Shown: piece by piece, positions 47,027-55,331 of the stretch
Numbering within the stretch: position 1 is the first letter of the stretch
Layout: every line of letters begins with the position of its first letter
Assembly: GCA_014058405.1 (NCBI GenBank)
Contig: CP047423.1
Location: 2,046,001 to 2,110,000, forward strand
Length of the DNA stretch: 64,000 nt
DNA from: Candidatus Nitrospira kreftii
Lineage (GTDB): Bacteria > Nitrospirota > Nitrospiria > Nitrospirales > Nitrospiraceae
Direction: 5' to 3'
The notes under the pieces: model-generated
The model's input: only the letters and a program-made list of their open reading frames with translations
The model's database searches: none
Told to the model about the DNA's origin: nothing
Translations under genes and position numbers: made by a program

Positions 47027-48028
47027 ATGCGCGGATTCCTCATCTCTCTGATTACTGCCCTATTCATGGTTACGTCAGCTTATGCGGATGGAGGACACAA
47101 CCACCATGCCGTGCCTACGTTGAAAAAACAGGTAGGTTCAAAGATCACCTATGGAGAAAACACGGCGACTTTGACCTTCGGCCCCATCGATCTTCCGGCT
47201 GGCCATACTGAAGGCGACATGGGTGACTCCATGCCTCGCTTCAACTTTCAGCTGCCTGAAGATAAGTATTTAATCGGCTTCAAGTCGGCCCTTTCCACGG
47301 TCGACGGGAAGGAATTACCTCGAAACTACCTCCACCACATCCTGATGATCAATAACACCCAGCCCAGCTTGTCCTGCCCCGGTGAACCACTTTTCTTCGG
47401 CGGAGCCGGACTCGAGATGGCCGAGACTCAATTTCCACAGGGCTACGGTGTCAAGCTGGACAAAAATGATAAGCTCATGACGGTCGTCGCGTTCTATCAT
47501 GGCGCTCCGCCTACCAAGAACGTGATTGCAACCTTTACGATGTACTTCGCACCGAAATCAAAACCGGTCCAAGCGATGAACATCTATCAGGTAGGGGTCA
47601 ACATCGTCTGCTTCACGAAGTTCGGCGACCGTCCTGCCGATCAGACCGACGAAGGTATCGAGATTAGGCATGGAGTCCAAGTGCATACGGCGCCATTAAA
47701 GTTTTCCACCGACGGCTGTGTCAAGTTTGCCTATCCGCACGGTCACGACGAGTTGCTCATGATTGCCTTAGAGAATAAGACAAAGAAACAGACTCTACTC
47801 AGGACTGTGCCGGATGTTGAACGGGATGGAACGCTCCGCGAATTCTTACCGCATCAAGTCTATAAAGACGGCCAGGGATTTACTATCTCCAAAGACGATG
47901 ATTATGAAATGGTCATGGTCCATCACCACCCTCTTCAGAAAACTGAATTCCAGCATGGGATGGGTAACTATTTGCTCTACATGACCCCTGGCTCATGCTC
48001 GCAGCAGAGCGCTTCCGCCGCCGATTAG
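47027..48028 (+). CDS. Secreted PHM/Nod19-like protein, possible copper monooxygenase
   Basis: 333 residues from ATG 47027 (MRGFLISLITALFMVTSAYA), a signal peptide. The mature protein begins DGGHNHHAVP and shows the copper-ligand layout of peptidylglycine hydroxylating monooxygenase: YLHHILMIN (His103-His104), VVAFYHG (His158), AYPHGHDELLM (His238, His240) and HGMGNYLLYM (Met312 or Met319). The distances (54, 80 and 72-79 residues) resemble 64, 70 and 70 in PHM. Six Cys residues could form disulphides. The YLHHILM and FFGGAGLEM segments also recall Nod19 proteins. The substrate is unknown. The start at 46904 is rejected because it lies inside the previous gene. Confidence 0.6.
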   Translation: MRGFLISLITALFMVTSAYADGGHNHHAVPTLKKQVGSKITYGENTATLTFGPIDLPAGHTEGDMGDSMPRFNFQLPEDKYLIGFKSALSTVDGKELPRNYLHHILMINNTQPSLSCPGEPLFFGGAGLEMAETQFPQGYGVKLDKNDKLMTVVAFYHGAPPTKNVIATFTMYFAPKSKPVQAMNIYQVGVNIVCFTKFGDRPADQTDEGIEIRHGVQVHTAPLKFSTDGCVKFAYPHGHDELLMIALENKTKKQTLLRTVPDVERDGTLREFLPHQVYKDGQGFTISKDDDYEMVMVHHHPLQKTEFQHGMGNYLLYMTPGSCSQQSASAAD

Positions 48029-48046
48029 GTGTTCTTATTTCACCTC

Positions 48047-48075
48047 ACCCACCGGTCTCAACCCGGCCGGTGGGT
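48047..48075 (+). terminator. Rho-independent-like terminator after the PHM-like gene
   Basis: Perfect 9-bp stem ACCCACCGG/CCGGTGGGT (48047-48055 with 48067-48075) around an 11-base loop, 19 bases after the stop at 48028. It has no strong T run after it (ATCCCCTCTTCCC), so it may be only partly effective. Confidence 0.55.
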
Positions 48076-48197
48076 ATCCCCTCTTCCCAACGCGAGTCTA
48101 CTCACACCTCTTTAGAAATCTCAAAACTGGCCTCCCTTGAAACTCCCTGTGTCAACACGATGTTGGGTCTGGGATATCACAACCCGAAGGCGGAGAG

Positions 48198-48335
48198 ATG
48201 CGAGTGTCACGTAGCAATGAACCTGAAGCATTCGGCGAGCTTCAAGAGGCGCTGAAATATTTAGTGCGGAGGAAGAGTTCCAATCATACCATGAGTAGTG
48301 GCCGGCTCGTGAGACGGCGGATGCCTAAAAACTAG
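48198..48335 (+). CDS. Possible small basic protein, 45 residues
   Basis: Found by hand. ATG 48198 with a weak GGAG four bases away, MRVSRSNEPEAFGELQEALK then YLVRRKSSNHTMSSGRLVRR, stop 48335. The composition is protein-like and it lies in a 350-base gap between the terminator and the CBS gene. No homologue recognised. Weak support. Confidence 0.3.
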   Translation: MRVSRSNEPEAFGELQEALKYLVRRKSSNHTMSSGRLVRRRMPKN

Positions 48336-48427
48336 GCAGCCTATTAAACACGCGTGTGGTAGCGTTGACTCGATCGCACGCCTCGATTTGTTCACAACGT
48401 TATCCCCAGAAGATGGGGACGACGGGA

Positions 48428-48967
48428 TTATTTTTGCGATGGAGGTGGCGTCACAGACCAGCCGCGCATCTTTGTCAACCAGAGTTCCGCAGCTGGTGGT
48501 GAGATAGCGCCCACGGCGTCGACCAGTGACAGCGCGCCAACTAAGCCGCCCTGTGAATCGACGACCGGTACATGGCTGGTGCGGTGCTTGATCATCGCAT
48601 GCATTGCGTCGGCCAGAATGGCATCCTCATGACATCGAACAGATACCCGGCATTTGATAATCTCCTGAAGTGTGCCCGAGCTGGAACGACTTTCTCGACC
48701 AATGTTGTCACTCGTTAGATCCAGTTCCGTCAGCGCATGGGCCGGTTCTCCACCCGCGTAGACAACCAGAATGGACGTCGTCTGATTTCTGATGGTTTCG
48801 CCCGCGTCTTCTAACAGCATACTGGAATCAGCGACGACGACCGTGCGCGTCATAATTTCTCGCACGAGGCGGTCTTCTCCGCTCAGGACACCGTAGGCTT
48901 CATCATTCGTAGATTCCCCAACGATACCGGCACGAAAGCGTGGAGAGACTGTAACCATATCCATCAT
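48428..48967 (-). CDS. CBS-domain protein
   Basis: 179 residues with a CBS pair: first VREIMTRTVVVADSSMLLED, second CRVSVRCHEDAILADAMHAM with TSHVPVVDSQGGLVGALSLV. Such pairs bind adenosyl nucleotides and sense energy state. The N-terminal 40 residues are not recognised. No effector domain. Confidence 0.85.
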   Translation of the reverse strand: MMDMVTVSPRFRAGIVGESTNDEAYGVLSGEDRLVREIMTRTVVVADSSMLLEDAGETIRNQTTSILVVYAGGEPAHALTELDLTSDNIGRESRSSSGTLQEIIKCRVSVRCHEDAILADAMHAMIKHRTSHVPVVDSQGGLVGALSLVDAVGAISPPAAELWLTKMRGWSVTPPPSQK

Positions 48968-49047
48968 AACCGTGTCGTTCTCCAGAATTAGAATTCGTCT
49001 TTACTCTCTGAGCACCCCACCACACGTTCAGACAGGTCGATCCGTGA

Positions 49048-50112
49048 TCAGCCCCTCACCGGCCTTTTTCGCAACGGTTTACTTAAAGAGGATTGGATCA
49101 TCAGCTCTCTGACCAGGTGTTCCAGATCTTGGTTCAACAGCAGCACGGTGGCTCGAAGCGAATCCAGCATCTGCGTCCGCCGCTGAAGGTCATTGGTTGT
49201 GTACACCCCTCCATCACCAAAGAATAATTGGGCGCGAGTCGCTTCTAACTCAGATCCTTCGTCTCCGAGTCGTCCCTCCTTCCTCCACCCGGCAACAGTT
49301 TCGTCTCGGTAAGTTCGTGGGCTTTCGCCTTCGCGCATTGGTCTCCGCAGAAAGCGCCAGATGGACGGCGGTAGGTACACCGGATCTTCCGTGTCCTCCC
49401 AGATTTCCCGCAAGATGTTATCGGGATGTCGGAAGGATTCCTCGGTTTCGTGATACAGTGCACTGACACCGAGCGCTCCGGCTACGGTCCCACCAATGAT
49501 AGAGACAATGCCTTCGCCTACTCCACTGATATCGGCGATCGCGAGACCTCCCGACGCAACCGCTGCTGCTGCACCAACGATAATGGCAAGCAGCGTTTGT
49601 CGTCTGATCTGATCGTTCTCAACCACTCGGAGACGGTCCACGACCTGTGAGGATCGCTCAATTTCACAGGTGGTTTTCGCTACGGCACTTGACACTTCCA
49701 GCATCGCGAGTATCACGCGACTAAGGATCTCCTGGTGCACCGCCTGTAAGCGAAGCGCGTCTGAAGCTGAATTGATTGATCGCTCCTCTAGAATTTCGAA
49801 CTGATTGAGGAGAGAGAGCACATCAATCACCTGAGCCGTCTGAATAGCACGCCACGAGAACGACGTCGGCATGCGCCCGGTGGATTCCCTGGCTAACCGG
49901 TCGCTACGCCGGTGTTCGAATACCGTCAGGGGAATTTTTCGAAGTTCAACCTGTTCGGGAGGAGCGCTACACTGTCGTACGCCGGTCTCCGTGGAATGTT
50001 GTCTGGTGAAATCCGAAATGAGGGTGCAGCCGTCACAGAAGACCAGCAATAAGGAGCCGAAAAACAACCGCACACTACAGTTTGCGTCCCCTAACCCCAT
50101 GCCACTGTTCAT
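49048..50112 (-). CDS. Hypothetical envelope protein with helical core
   Basis: 354 residues. A hydrophobic N-terminus (RLFFGSLLLVFCDGC) resembles a lipoprotein or membrane signal, although the lipobox is poor. A glycine-rich hydrophobic pair (about residues 180-220, LLAIIVGAAAAVASGGLAIA, IIGGTVAGALGVSALY) lies between polar helices. The C-terminal part is charged and helical. No domain recognised. Confidence 0.7.
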   Translation of the reverse strand: MNSGMGLGDANCSVRLFFGSLLLVFCDGCTLISDFTRQHSTETGVRQCSAPPEQVELRKIPLTVFEHRRSDRLARESTGRMPTSFSWRAIQTAQVIDVLSLLNQFEILEERSINSASDALRLQAVHQEILSRVILAMLEVSSAVAKTTCEIERSSQVVDRLRVVENDQIRRQTLLAIIVGAAAAVASGGLAIADISGVGEGIVSIIGGTVAGALGVSALYHETEESFRHPDNILREIWEDTEDPVYLPPSIWRFLRRPMREGESPRTYRDETVAGWRKEGRLGDEGSELEATRAQLFFGDGGVYTTNDLQRRTQMLDSLRATVLLLNQDLEHLVRELMIQSSLSKPLRKRPVRG

Positions 50113-50227
50113 TCTCCCATCTCATGAGACCGAACGACGCATCACGCGTACAACACTGAGCGACTCTCACATGGAAACACTTGGCGAAACATGGAGCTCC
50201 TAGCTGTGGCTTTTTACTGATCCGGGC

Positions 50228-50371
50228 TCAGTGGGATGAATGGCATCCCACATGCCCACAGCCACAGGTCCCTCCACGTGACGTTGCATCTCGACACGCT
50301 TCTGAGCAGTAGTCCTGGCCACCTTTGACCGGACATGTACACTGGGGATGGCTGCACTTCTTATCATTCAT
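50228..50371 (-). CDS. Bacterial metallothionein-like protein (47 aa)
   Basis: Found by hand; it is below usual ORF length cut-offs. ATG 50371 has GGAGG six bases away. The sequence MNDKKCSHPQCTCPVKGGQD continues YCSEACRDATSRGGTCGCGH and ends VGCHSSH. It has eight Cys (residues 6, 11, 13, 22, 26, 36, 38, 43) and three or four His, with the YCSEAC and CGCGHVGC motifs known from prokaryotic metallothioneins of the SmtA family. Expected to bind zinc or copper. Stop 50228. Confidence 0.8.
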   Translation of the reverse strand: MNDKKCSHPQCTCPVKGGQDYCSEACRDATSRGGTCGCGHVGCHSSH

Positions 50372-50751
50372 GGTGTCCTCCATTTTCTCGGAGATTCAGT
50401 CATGATTATAGATAGCAGCATCCACGATAACTGAGTTTGAGTAGGGGCTATACTAGTCCTATCCCTAGTCGCCGATCGTCACATCACGCCTGTAGCGAGA
50501 AAGGAAAAGCAGGATGGCAACTGTTCGAGCAAGAAAGCTCCAAAAGTTCTAAAATACAGCTGCATTGTTATGAAACTCGTCAACTGGGCAAGGTATTTTT
50601 CAGGACATACACTATCCAAGTTAATGAGACAATGCTCCACAATCTGCAGAGAACTTCATTCACTCCCCGATTCTCGCCCTAGGGCTATTCCCAGGATTAC
50701 TCCGCCGAGATGATGTTTTAAAGTGGAAGACCTATGGTACGATGAGCAAAT
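50372..50751. other. Gap without convincing gene
   Basis: 380 bases between the metallothionein gene and the palindrome before the response regulator. An 81-codon frame exists here, but its composition is unconvincing and it has no ribosome site. It probably holds the metallothionein promoter near its start. Confidence 0.5.
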
Positions 50752-50774
50752 CTAGTTAGATGTAATCTAATTAG
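50752..50774. promoter_or_regulatory. Candidate operator palindrome upstream of response regulator
   Basis: CTAGTTAGAT at 50752-50761 and ATCTAATTAG at 50765-50774 form a 10-bp inverted repeat with one mismatch around GTA, typical of a dimeric regulator site. It lies about 75 bases before the response regulator start at 50848. Confidence 0.5.
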
Positions 50775-50781
50775 TTTTGTT

Positions 50782-50825
50782 GGCGCCTTGTTCGCATATT
50801 TTTCTGTGAACGCGTAGAAGGCGCC
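50782..50825 (+). promoter_or_regulatory. Hairpin in leader before response regulator
   Basis: GGCGCCTT (50782-50789) pairs with AAGGCGCC (50818-50825). A shorter internal pair GTTC (50790-50793) and GAAC (50808-50811) may extend it. It lies 22 bases before ATG 50848 and could act in the mRNA leader. There is no T run. Confidence 0.45.
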
Positions 50826-50847
50826 TTAAACCACTTAAACCAATAAT

Positions 50848-51531
50848 GTGTGCGTAAAGCCTATGTCGCTGCTCAGGCCAACAGTCCTCATTGCCGATGA
50901 CCATCCGCTTGTGGCTGAAGGGCTCCAACAGCTGCTCGAGTCTGACTTTGAAATCCTGGGAACAGTGGGTAACGGCGATGAGTTAGTGCAACAGGCGCAA
51001 TCGTTGCGACCTGACATCGTTCTGCTCGATGCCGTGATGCCTCCTGACAATGGCTTCAGCACGGCAAGACGCCTGAAAGAAACCGTACCTCACTGCCGAG
51101 TTATTTTCGTGACGATGCTTGATGAGCCGACGCACGTGAGTGAGGCATTTCGTGTCGGGGCCAAGGGGTATGTGTTAAAACAATCCATCACGTCAGATCT
51201 GATCAACGCTATGCGGGCCGTGCTCCGTAATGAGCAGTATCTCTCCCCAGGGATTATGGGGGAAGTTCGTGAATCGATAGAATACCCCTGGACCAAACCC
51301 GGCGGATTTACCGTTCAACTGACTGAGCGACAACGTCAGATCCTTCAGCTTCTCTCCCGGGGCGATTCCACAAAAGTGATCGCAGGAACGCTGAAGATTT
51401 CTCCCAAGACCGTCCTGTTTCACAAAACCAGCATCTTTAGGAAGATAGGAGTGCGGTCACCCAGCGACCTCACGAAGTTCGCTCTCACCCACGGGCTAAC
51501 ATCCCTTTCGACTTCGAAACGAGATCATTAA
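50848..51531 (+). CDS. NarL/FixJ-family response regulator
   Basis: 227 residues. Receiver domain with acidic pair DDHPLVAEGLQQLLES, phosphoacceptor Asp in PDIVLLDAVMPPDNG and Lys in GYVLKQSI. GerE output domain: LTERQRQILQLLSRGDSTKV, then ISPKTVLFHKTSIFRKIGVR. No histidine kinase is adjacent, so it is an orphan. An ATG five codons later (50863) is an alternative start. It converges with a similar regulator at 51603. Confidence 0.92.
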   Translation: MCVKPMSLLRPTVLIADDHPLVAEGLQQLLESDFEILGTVGNGDELVQQAQSLRPDIVLLDAVMPPDNGFSTARRLKETVPHCRVIFVTMLDEPTHVSEAFRVGAKGYVLKQSITSDLINAMRAVLRNEQYLSPGIMGEVRESIEYPWTKPGGFTVQLTERQRQILQLLSRGDSTKVIAGTLKISPKTVLFHKTSIFRKIGVRSPSDLTKFALTHGLTSLSTSKRDH

Positions 51532-51602
51532 AACCAGCGCCTCGTGTGGAGCATCACCGTTGATTGGGGCAGGCCCTTTTCAAATCGATGCGATACGATC
51601 GA

Positions 51603-52283
51603 TCAGGTATTGGTAGGTGCCACGGCTTGAAGGGTGATGATGCCGTTGGCGATGGCGTATTTAGTCAGCTCCGGGCGAGTCTTCAGACCAAGCTCCTTCA
51701 TAATGCGAGTGCGGTGGAACTCCACCGTCTTTGTCGAGACGTTCAGAATGGCGGCGATTTCTTTTGTAGAGCGCCCCTCGGCGACCAACTGGAGAACCTC
51801 ACGCTGTCGTGGGCTTAATGTATGATCGAACCCGTTTCCCTCAGCCTCCCCTTTCTTCACCTGCGCCGGCCGGTTCATATGTTCCACAAGGCCTTGGGCC
51901 ACGCTCGGAGAAATATACGTGTTACCTTTCAGAACCTCTTTGACTGCATGCTGCAGTTCATTGGAGAGCGATTGCTTCAGCACATACCCGGCCACACCGA
52001 CGCGGAAGGCCTCCACCACAAAAGCCTGGTCGGCATGCATCGTCAGCATCAGCATCTTGGTCTTCGGGTTCGACTGTTTGATCTGTTTAGCCGCATCCAA
52101 ACCGTTCAGCAATGGTAACGAGATGTCGATGATGATCAAATCGGGGTGAGTCTCCGAAACGGCTCTGACAAGAGACCGACCATCCGAATGAATGCCCACA
52201 ACATCCATGTCTGATTCAAGAAGCTTTTGAATACCCTCTGCTACTAACAGATGGTCATCCGCGATCAATAGTCGTGGTTTCAT
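51603..52283 (-). CDS. NarL/FixJ-family response regulator (second, convergent)
   Basis: 226 residues from ATG 52283 (MKPRLLIADDHLLVAEGIQK), with a GGAGGG site upstream; the long ORF start is rejected. Receiver phosphoacceptor in PDLIIIDISLPLLNG, then VEAFRVGVAGYVLKQSL, and a GerE domain LSPRQREVLQLVAEGRSTKE, ISTKTVEFHRTRIM-like. It is closely related to the regulator at 50848 in the EAFRVGAKGYVLKQS segment, but no kinase is nearby. Confidence 0.93.
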   Translation of the reverse strand: MKPRLLIADDHLLVAEGIQKLLESDMDVVGIHSDGRSLVRAVSETHPDLIIIDISLPLLNGLDAAKQIKQSNPKTKMLMLTMHADQAFVVEAFRVGVAGYVLKQSLSNELQHAVKEVLKGNTYISPSVAQGLVEHMNRPAQVKKGEAEGNGFDHTLSPRQREVLQLVAEGRSTKEIAAILNVSTKTVEFHRTRIMKELGLKTRPELTKYAIANGIITLQAVAPTNT

Positions 52284-52502
52284 CGGAAGCCTCCCTCCAT
52301 AAGGAGCAGATTCGTTTGCACCTACCGCTTCGTACTTATACCAGTCAGTCTCCTCCTTCGACGTTTCGAAAGTCAAGAGCAGCTCGAGGCAGAGAAATGG
52401 AGTGAGTAAGTGCTTGTCGGGTCAGAGTCGGTTACGGTTGGACGAGGCATACCGAGAGGTATTCAGTTGCAGAGAATGAACGCACTCCTGGCCCGCTGAC
52501 TG

Positions 52503-52769
52503 TCAGCGCTTCGTCTTGCGGTCTTTACTTCGTGCCGTTGTAGCCTGTCCTCCTTTTCGACCACCCTTACGGGCTGGGCTTTTGTCGACCGCTTTTCCTC
52601 GCCCAGAGCCACCCGACCTCTTCCCGCCCTTGTCCATTTTGTTCACGGTGGCCCATGCGCGACGTTCGGCTTCGTCTTCGGGGACACCCCTGCGACGATA
52701 ACCATCTTCAATCTTGGCGGCCTTCCTTTTCTGCTTCCCCGTATACTTTGATTTGTCTCCTCGCGGCAT
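52503..52769 (-). CDS. Small basic protein with Lys/Gly/Arg-rich tail
   Basis: 88 residues from ATG 52769 (MPRGDKSKYTGKQKRKAAKI), with AGGAGG upstream. The first part (EDGYRRRGVPEDEAERRAWA followed by TVNKMDKGG) is a pattern common in small bacterial proteins often annotated as plasmid stabilisation-like; the function is unknown. The second half is a low-complexity Gly/Lys/Arg tail, likely nucleic-acid binding. Confidence 0.75.
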   Translation of the reverse strand: MPRGDKSKYTGKQKRKAAKIEDGYRRRGVPEDEAERRAWATVNKMDKGGKRSGGSGRGKAVDKSPARKGGRKGGQATTARSKDRKTKR

Positions 52770-52784
52770 AAGCACCTCCTTTTT

Positions 52785-53273
52785 TTAGCATCGCCAACCG
52801 GCCCATTCCTGAAGCCATCGCAATAGTCGTAGCGTCGCGAGCGTAATGCCCACCACGCCGATGGCTAACCAAAATTGTCTCAAGGCGATGGTCATCCCAA
52901 TCGCGGCCGACATCAAGAGAGATGCAGCCGTCGTCAAGCCCTCCACACCATCGCCTTGATCCGCACCGGTCTTTTTAATGATTGTACCGGCCCCAAGGAA
53001 ACTGACTCCGGTTATCACCGCCCCAATGAGCCGAAGCGGATCAGAACGAAGAATGTCGGGCTCGATGCCACGGTCATAGCCTCGGAGGAGAATCTCGCCT
53101 AACATCACAAAAACCGCGGCAGCTCCTGCTACAAGCATATGCGTTCGCAATCCGGCCGATCTGTTGGCCAGTTCCCGATCAAGCCCTACCACACCCCCCA
53201 AGACCATCGCCCCAACAATCAAACCCAGTAGAGCCCACACTTCTGCGTCTGGCCAACTCACCACGACACCCAT
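52785..53273 (-). CDS. MgtC/SapB-family membrane protein
   Basis: 162 residues from ATG 53273 (MGVVVSWPDAEVWALLGLIV), choosing the start that gives a normal N-terminus; a longer ORF start adds 41 polar residues. GLDRELANRSAGLRTHMLVA and VSFLGAGTIIKKTGADQGDG plus the TTAASLLMSAAIGM helix are the MgtC pattern. MgtC proteins influence Mg2+ adaptation and membrane ATPase activity. Four to five helices. Confidence 0.9.
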   Translation of the reverse strand: MGVVVSWPDAEVWALLGLIVGAMVLGGVVGLDRELANRSAGLRTHMLVAGAAAVFVMLGEILLRGYDRGIEPDILRSDPLRLIGAVITGVSFLGAGTIIKKTGADQGDGVEGLTTAASLLMSAAIGMTIALRQFWLAIGVVGITLATLRLLRWLQEWAGWRC

Positions 53274-53898
53274 CCTCCTACTATATCGTGCATATAGTGG
53301 AAACGATTCCCGGAATTGAACGTCTCGCTTTACCTGCAACTTCACATTTTCATCAACCGACGATTCTCTCTTCAGCCTGATGATCAACTTTCTCAACCCT
53401 ACGCTGAGATACGTTCACGAGAAGCTAGAAAATCCCCTCGATTGAGAACATCCGTTTCCTAGACTCATTTGAAATGAGATCCGACTGACTCTCCGGTGAC
53501 TCCTGATAGAACCAACGTACTTAGCGCAAGACTGGGTCGGAAGGTCTGTGTCCAATTCATGCGACAGGCTCTTTCGAATCAAGGCCGTCAGCTTGGTGGG
53601 ACAGCATTGTTCGATGTTTCTAGGGAGGCCTGGCTTCAAAACTAGGCGGAAGACTAGTCAGAGATCAATCGGCCCATGCTAATGATGAACGGAAGCTGGC
53701 GCATCGCGTAAAGGTGAGGCTACCCCGCTCATTCCAGGCTCGTCCAGCACTGTCCATAACAAGAATCTGAAAGGAGGTCCACCCGGCAGAAGCAAATAGT
53801 CTAACGGAACAGCATTCGGCTCCATGCATAGTAAGTTTGAAGAAATTTGATCACGAAGGATGCACTCACTAACCTTTAGTAACCAAAGGAGACTTCCT
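53274..53898. other. Gap without convincing gene
   Basis: 625 bases. Only short frames without a ribosome site or recognisable motif occur here. An AAAGGAG-like stretch near 53770 has no following start in a good frame. The BON gene's own ribosome site lies just before 53899. Confidence 0.6.
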
Positions 53899-54222
53899 AT
53901 GAAGAATGTAATGATATGGACTATCGGATTGATATTGCTGGGGTCGGTAGGCTGTCAGTCGATGACCGGCAAGACGGCAGGACGAACAATGAGCGATGCG
54001 GGCATTACGGCATCCGTCCAGTCGAAACTAACGGCCGATAGCGTATCCAATTTCTCACGGATTGATGTGGATACGGAACGAGGAATCGTCACATTAAACG
54101 GAGTCGTTCAAACCGCACAGGAGAGAGAACGAGCAGGCCGTTTGGCGAAAGAGGCAGATGGGATCAGGGGGTTGAACAACAACCTACAGATCCAGAGCCA
54201 GTCACCGCAATCGATGAACTAG
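53899..54222 (+). CDS. BON-domain lipoprotein
   Basis: 107 residues from ATG 53899 (MKNVMIWTIGLILLGSVGCQ) with an AAAGGAG site. Lipobox GSVGC gives a lipoprotein. The BON domain covers GITASVQSKLTADSVSNFSR, VNLNGVVQ-like TLNGVVQTAQERERAGRLAK and GIRGLNNNLQI. BON proteins stabilise the envelope under osmotic stress. Longer start at 53860 is less likely. Confidence 0.9.
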   Translation: MKNVMIWTIGLILLGSVGCQSMTGKTAGRTMSDAGITASVQSKLTADSVSNFSRIDVDTERGIVTLNGVVQTAQERERAGRLAKEADGIRGLNNNLQIQSQSPQSMN

Positions 54223-54307
54223 GCAATCTCTGGGGCGGCGGGTGGACTAAACAATGGTGAGCGCCCTTATCCCGTCGCCCACATTTATTTTAAAGGAGGG
54301 CAATGCT

Positions 54308-54544
54308 ATGACGCACTCGTCCGACAACGGAGACTGGGGGATCTGCATGGAGTGCAAGTGGTGGCAAGTTGAGCCAGGCGCCAGTATTGACAAAGAAACG
54401 TTAGGATTTTGCATCGACGAAGATTTGCAATCCTATCGCCTCAGTATCACAGGGAATGGTGGGTGCAATCGATTTGTCCAGGGTGCGCCGGCGCAAGGCA
54501 GCGGCTCAAGTCGCCAGCCTCCGGAAGCGACTCCGAGTCGGTGA
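54308..54544 (+). CDS. Small Cys-containing protein beside hemerythrin
   Basis: 78 residues from ATG 54308, with an AAAGGAGG site. Cysteines 13 and 16 (CMECKWWQ), 35 (GFCIDED) and 53 (GGCNRF) could hold a metal or FeS centre. The tail is low complexity. Unknown family. Its stop is 28 bases before the hemerythrin start, so they are probably one transcript. Confidence 0.65.
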   Translation: MTHSSDNGDWGICMECKWWQVEPGASIDKETLGFCIDEDLQSYRLSITGNGGCNRFVQGAPAQGSGSSRQPPEATPSR

Positions 54545-54572
54545 ACCGCAGCTTTTCACGAAGGAGAAACTC

Positions 54573-55064
54573 ATGAGCAACGACGCAATGATGACCGCAG
54601 AACCTTCAACTGATCTTCTTAATGTGTTGAAGGAGGAGCATCAGAGTGTCAAAGAACTTTTTGAACGATTTGAACAGTCGGCAGATGGGGAAGAGCGCAC
54701 GGAAATCATTAAGACGGCGATCAACGAATTAGAAGTACACGCCGAGCTGGAAGAGAAAATCGTGTATCCCGCTTTTCGAGCTCACATGGAAGAAGACGAC
54801 CTCATCAACGGGGCACTTGAGGAACACCATATCGTGCACATCCTCATCAAAGAATTGAAGGGAACGCGCGGAAACACGGGGCGAAGAGACGCGAAGTTCA
54901 CCGTTCTTATGGAAAATATCAAACACCACATTCAGGAAGAAGAGGAGCGTCTATTTGCCGAATCCCTCATTCTGGATCTGGATTGGGATGCCCTGTCGGC
55001 GAAAGTGGAAAAGAAGAGGGCTCAACTGACATCGCAGAAACAACCGCTGAAGAGAAAGCGCTAG
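54573..55064 (+). CDS. Hemerythrin HHE cation-binding protein
   Basis: 163 residues from ATG 54573 (MSNDAMMTAEPSTDLLNVLK). Di-iron ligands: EEHQSVKELFERF, HAELEEKIVYPAF, EEHHIVHILIKEL and IKHHIQEEEERLF form the HHE four-helix layout. Roles range from O2 or NO handling to iron-based stress defence. The long ORF start is rejected because it overlaps the previous gene. Confidence 0.92.
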   Translation: MSNDAMMTAEPSTDLLNVLKEEHQSVKELFERFEQSADGEERTEIIKTAINELEVHAELEEKIVYPAFRAHMEEDDLINGALEEHHIVHILIKELKGTRGNTGRRDAKFTVLMENIKHHIQEEEERLFAESLILDLDWDALSAKVEKKRAQLTSQKQPLKRKR

Positions 55065-55331
55065 CGTAAGCAGGACGATTTGTGAGACGTCCAGGATCAG
55101 ACGTAATGTGCGATCCCCAATACACGTACACTGCCTCCACACATTCATACGATCTTCAACCCGCATCAAACAAGTGTTCCCCTGCAATCTGGCCTCGGAA
55201 ATTCTTGTCATGCCGATCCCACCATCCTGTCCTTGTAGAGCCGATCGACACATTCGCCGACCGCAATGCCTAGCGTCCCGGGGTGGACAAAGAAACTGTA
55301 GGCTCATTGTGACTGACAAGCTTCTTAAAGG

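Noticed and set aside
50437-50682. 81-codon plus-strand frame
   Set aside because: No ribosome site, no recognisable pattern, atypical composition.
53415-53639. 74-codon minus-strand frame
   Set aside because: No ribosome site and no protein-like features.
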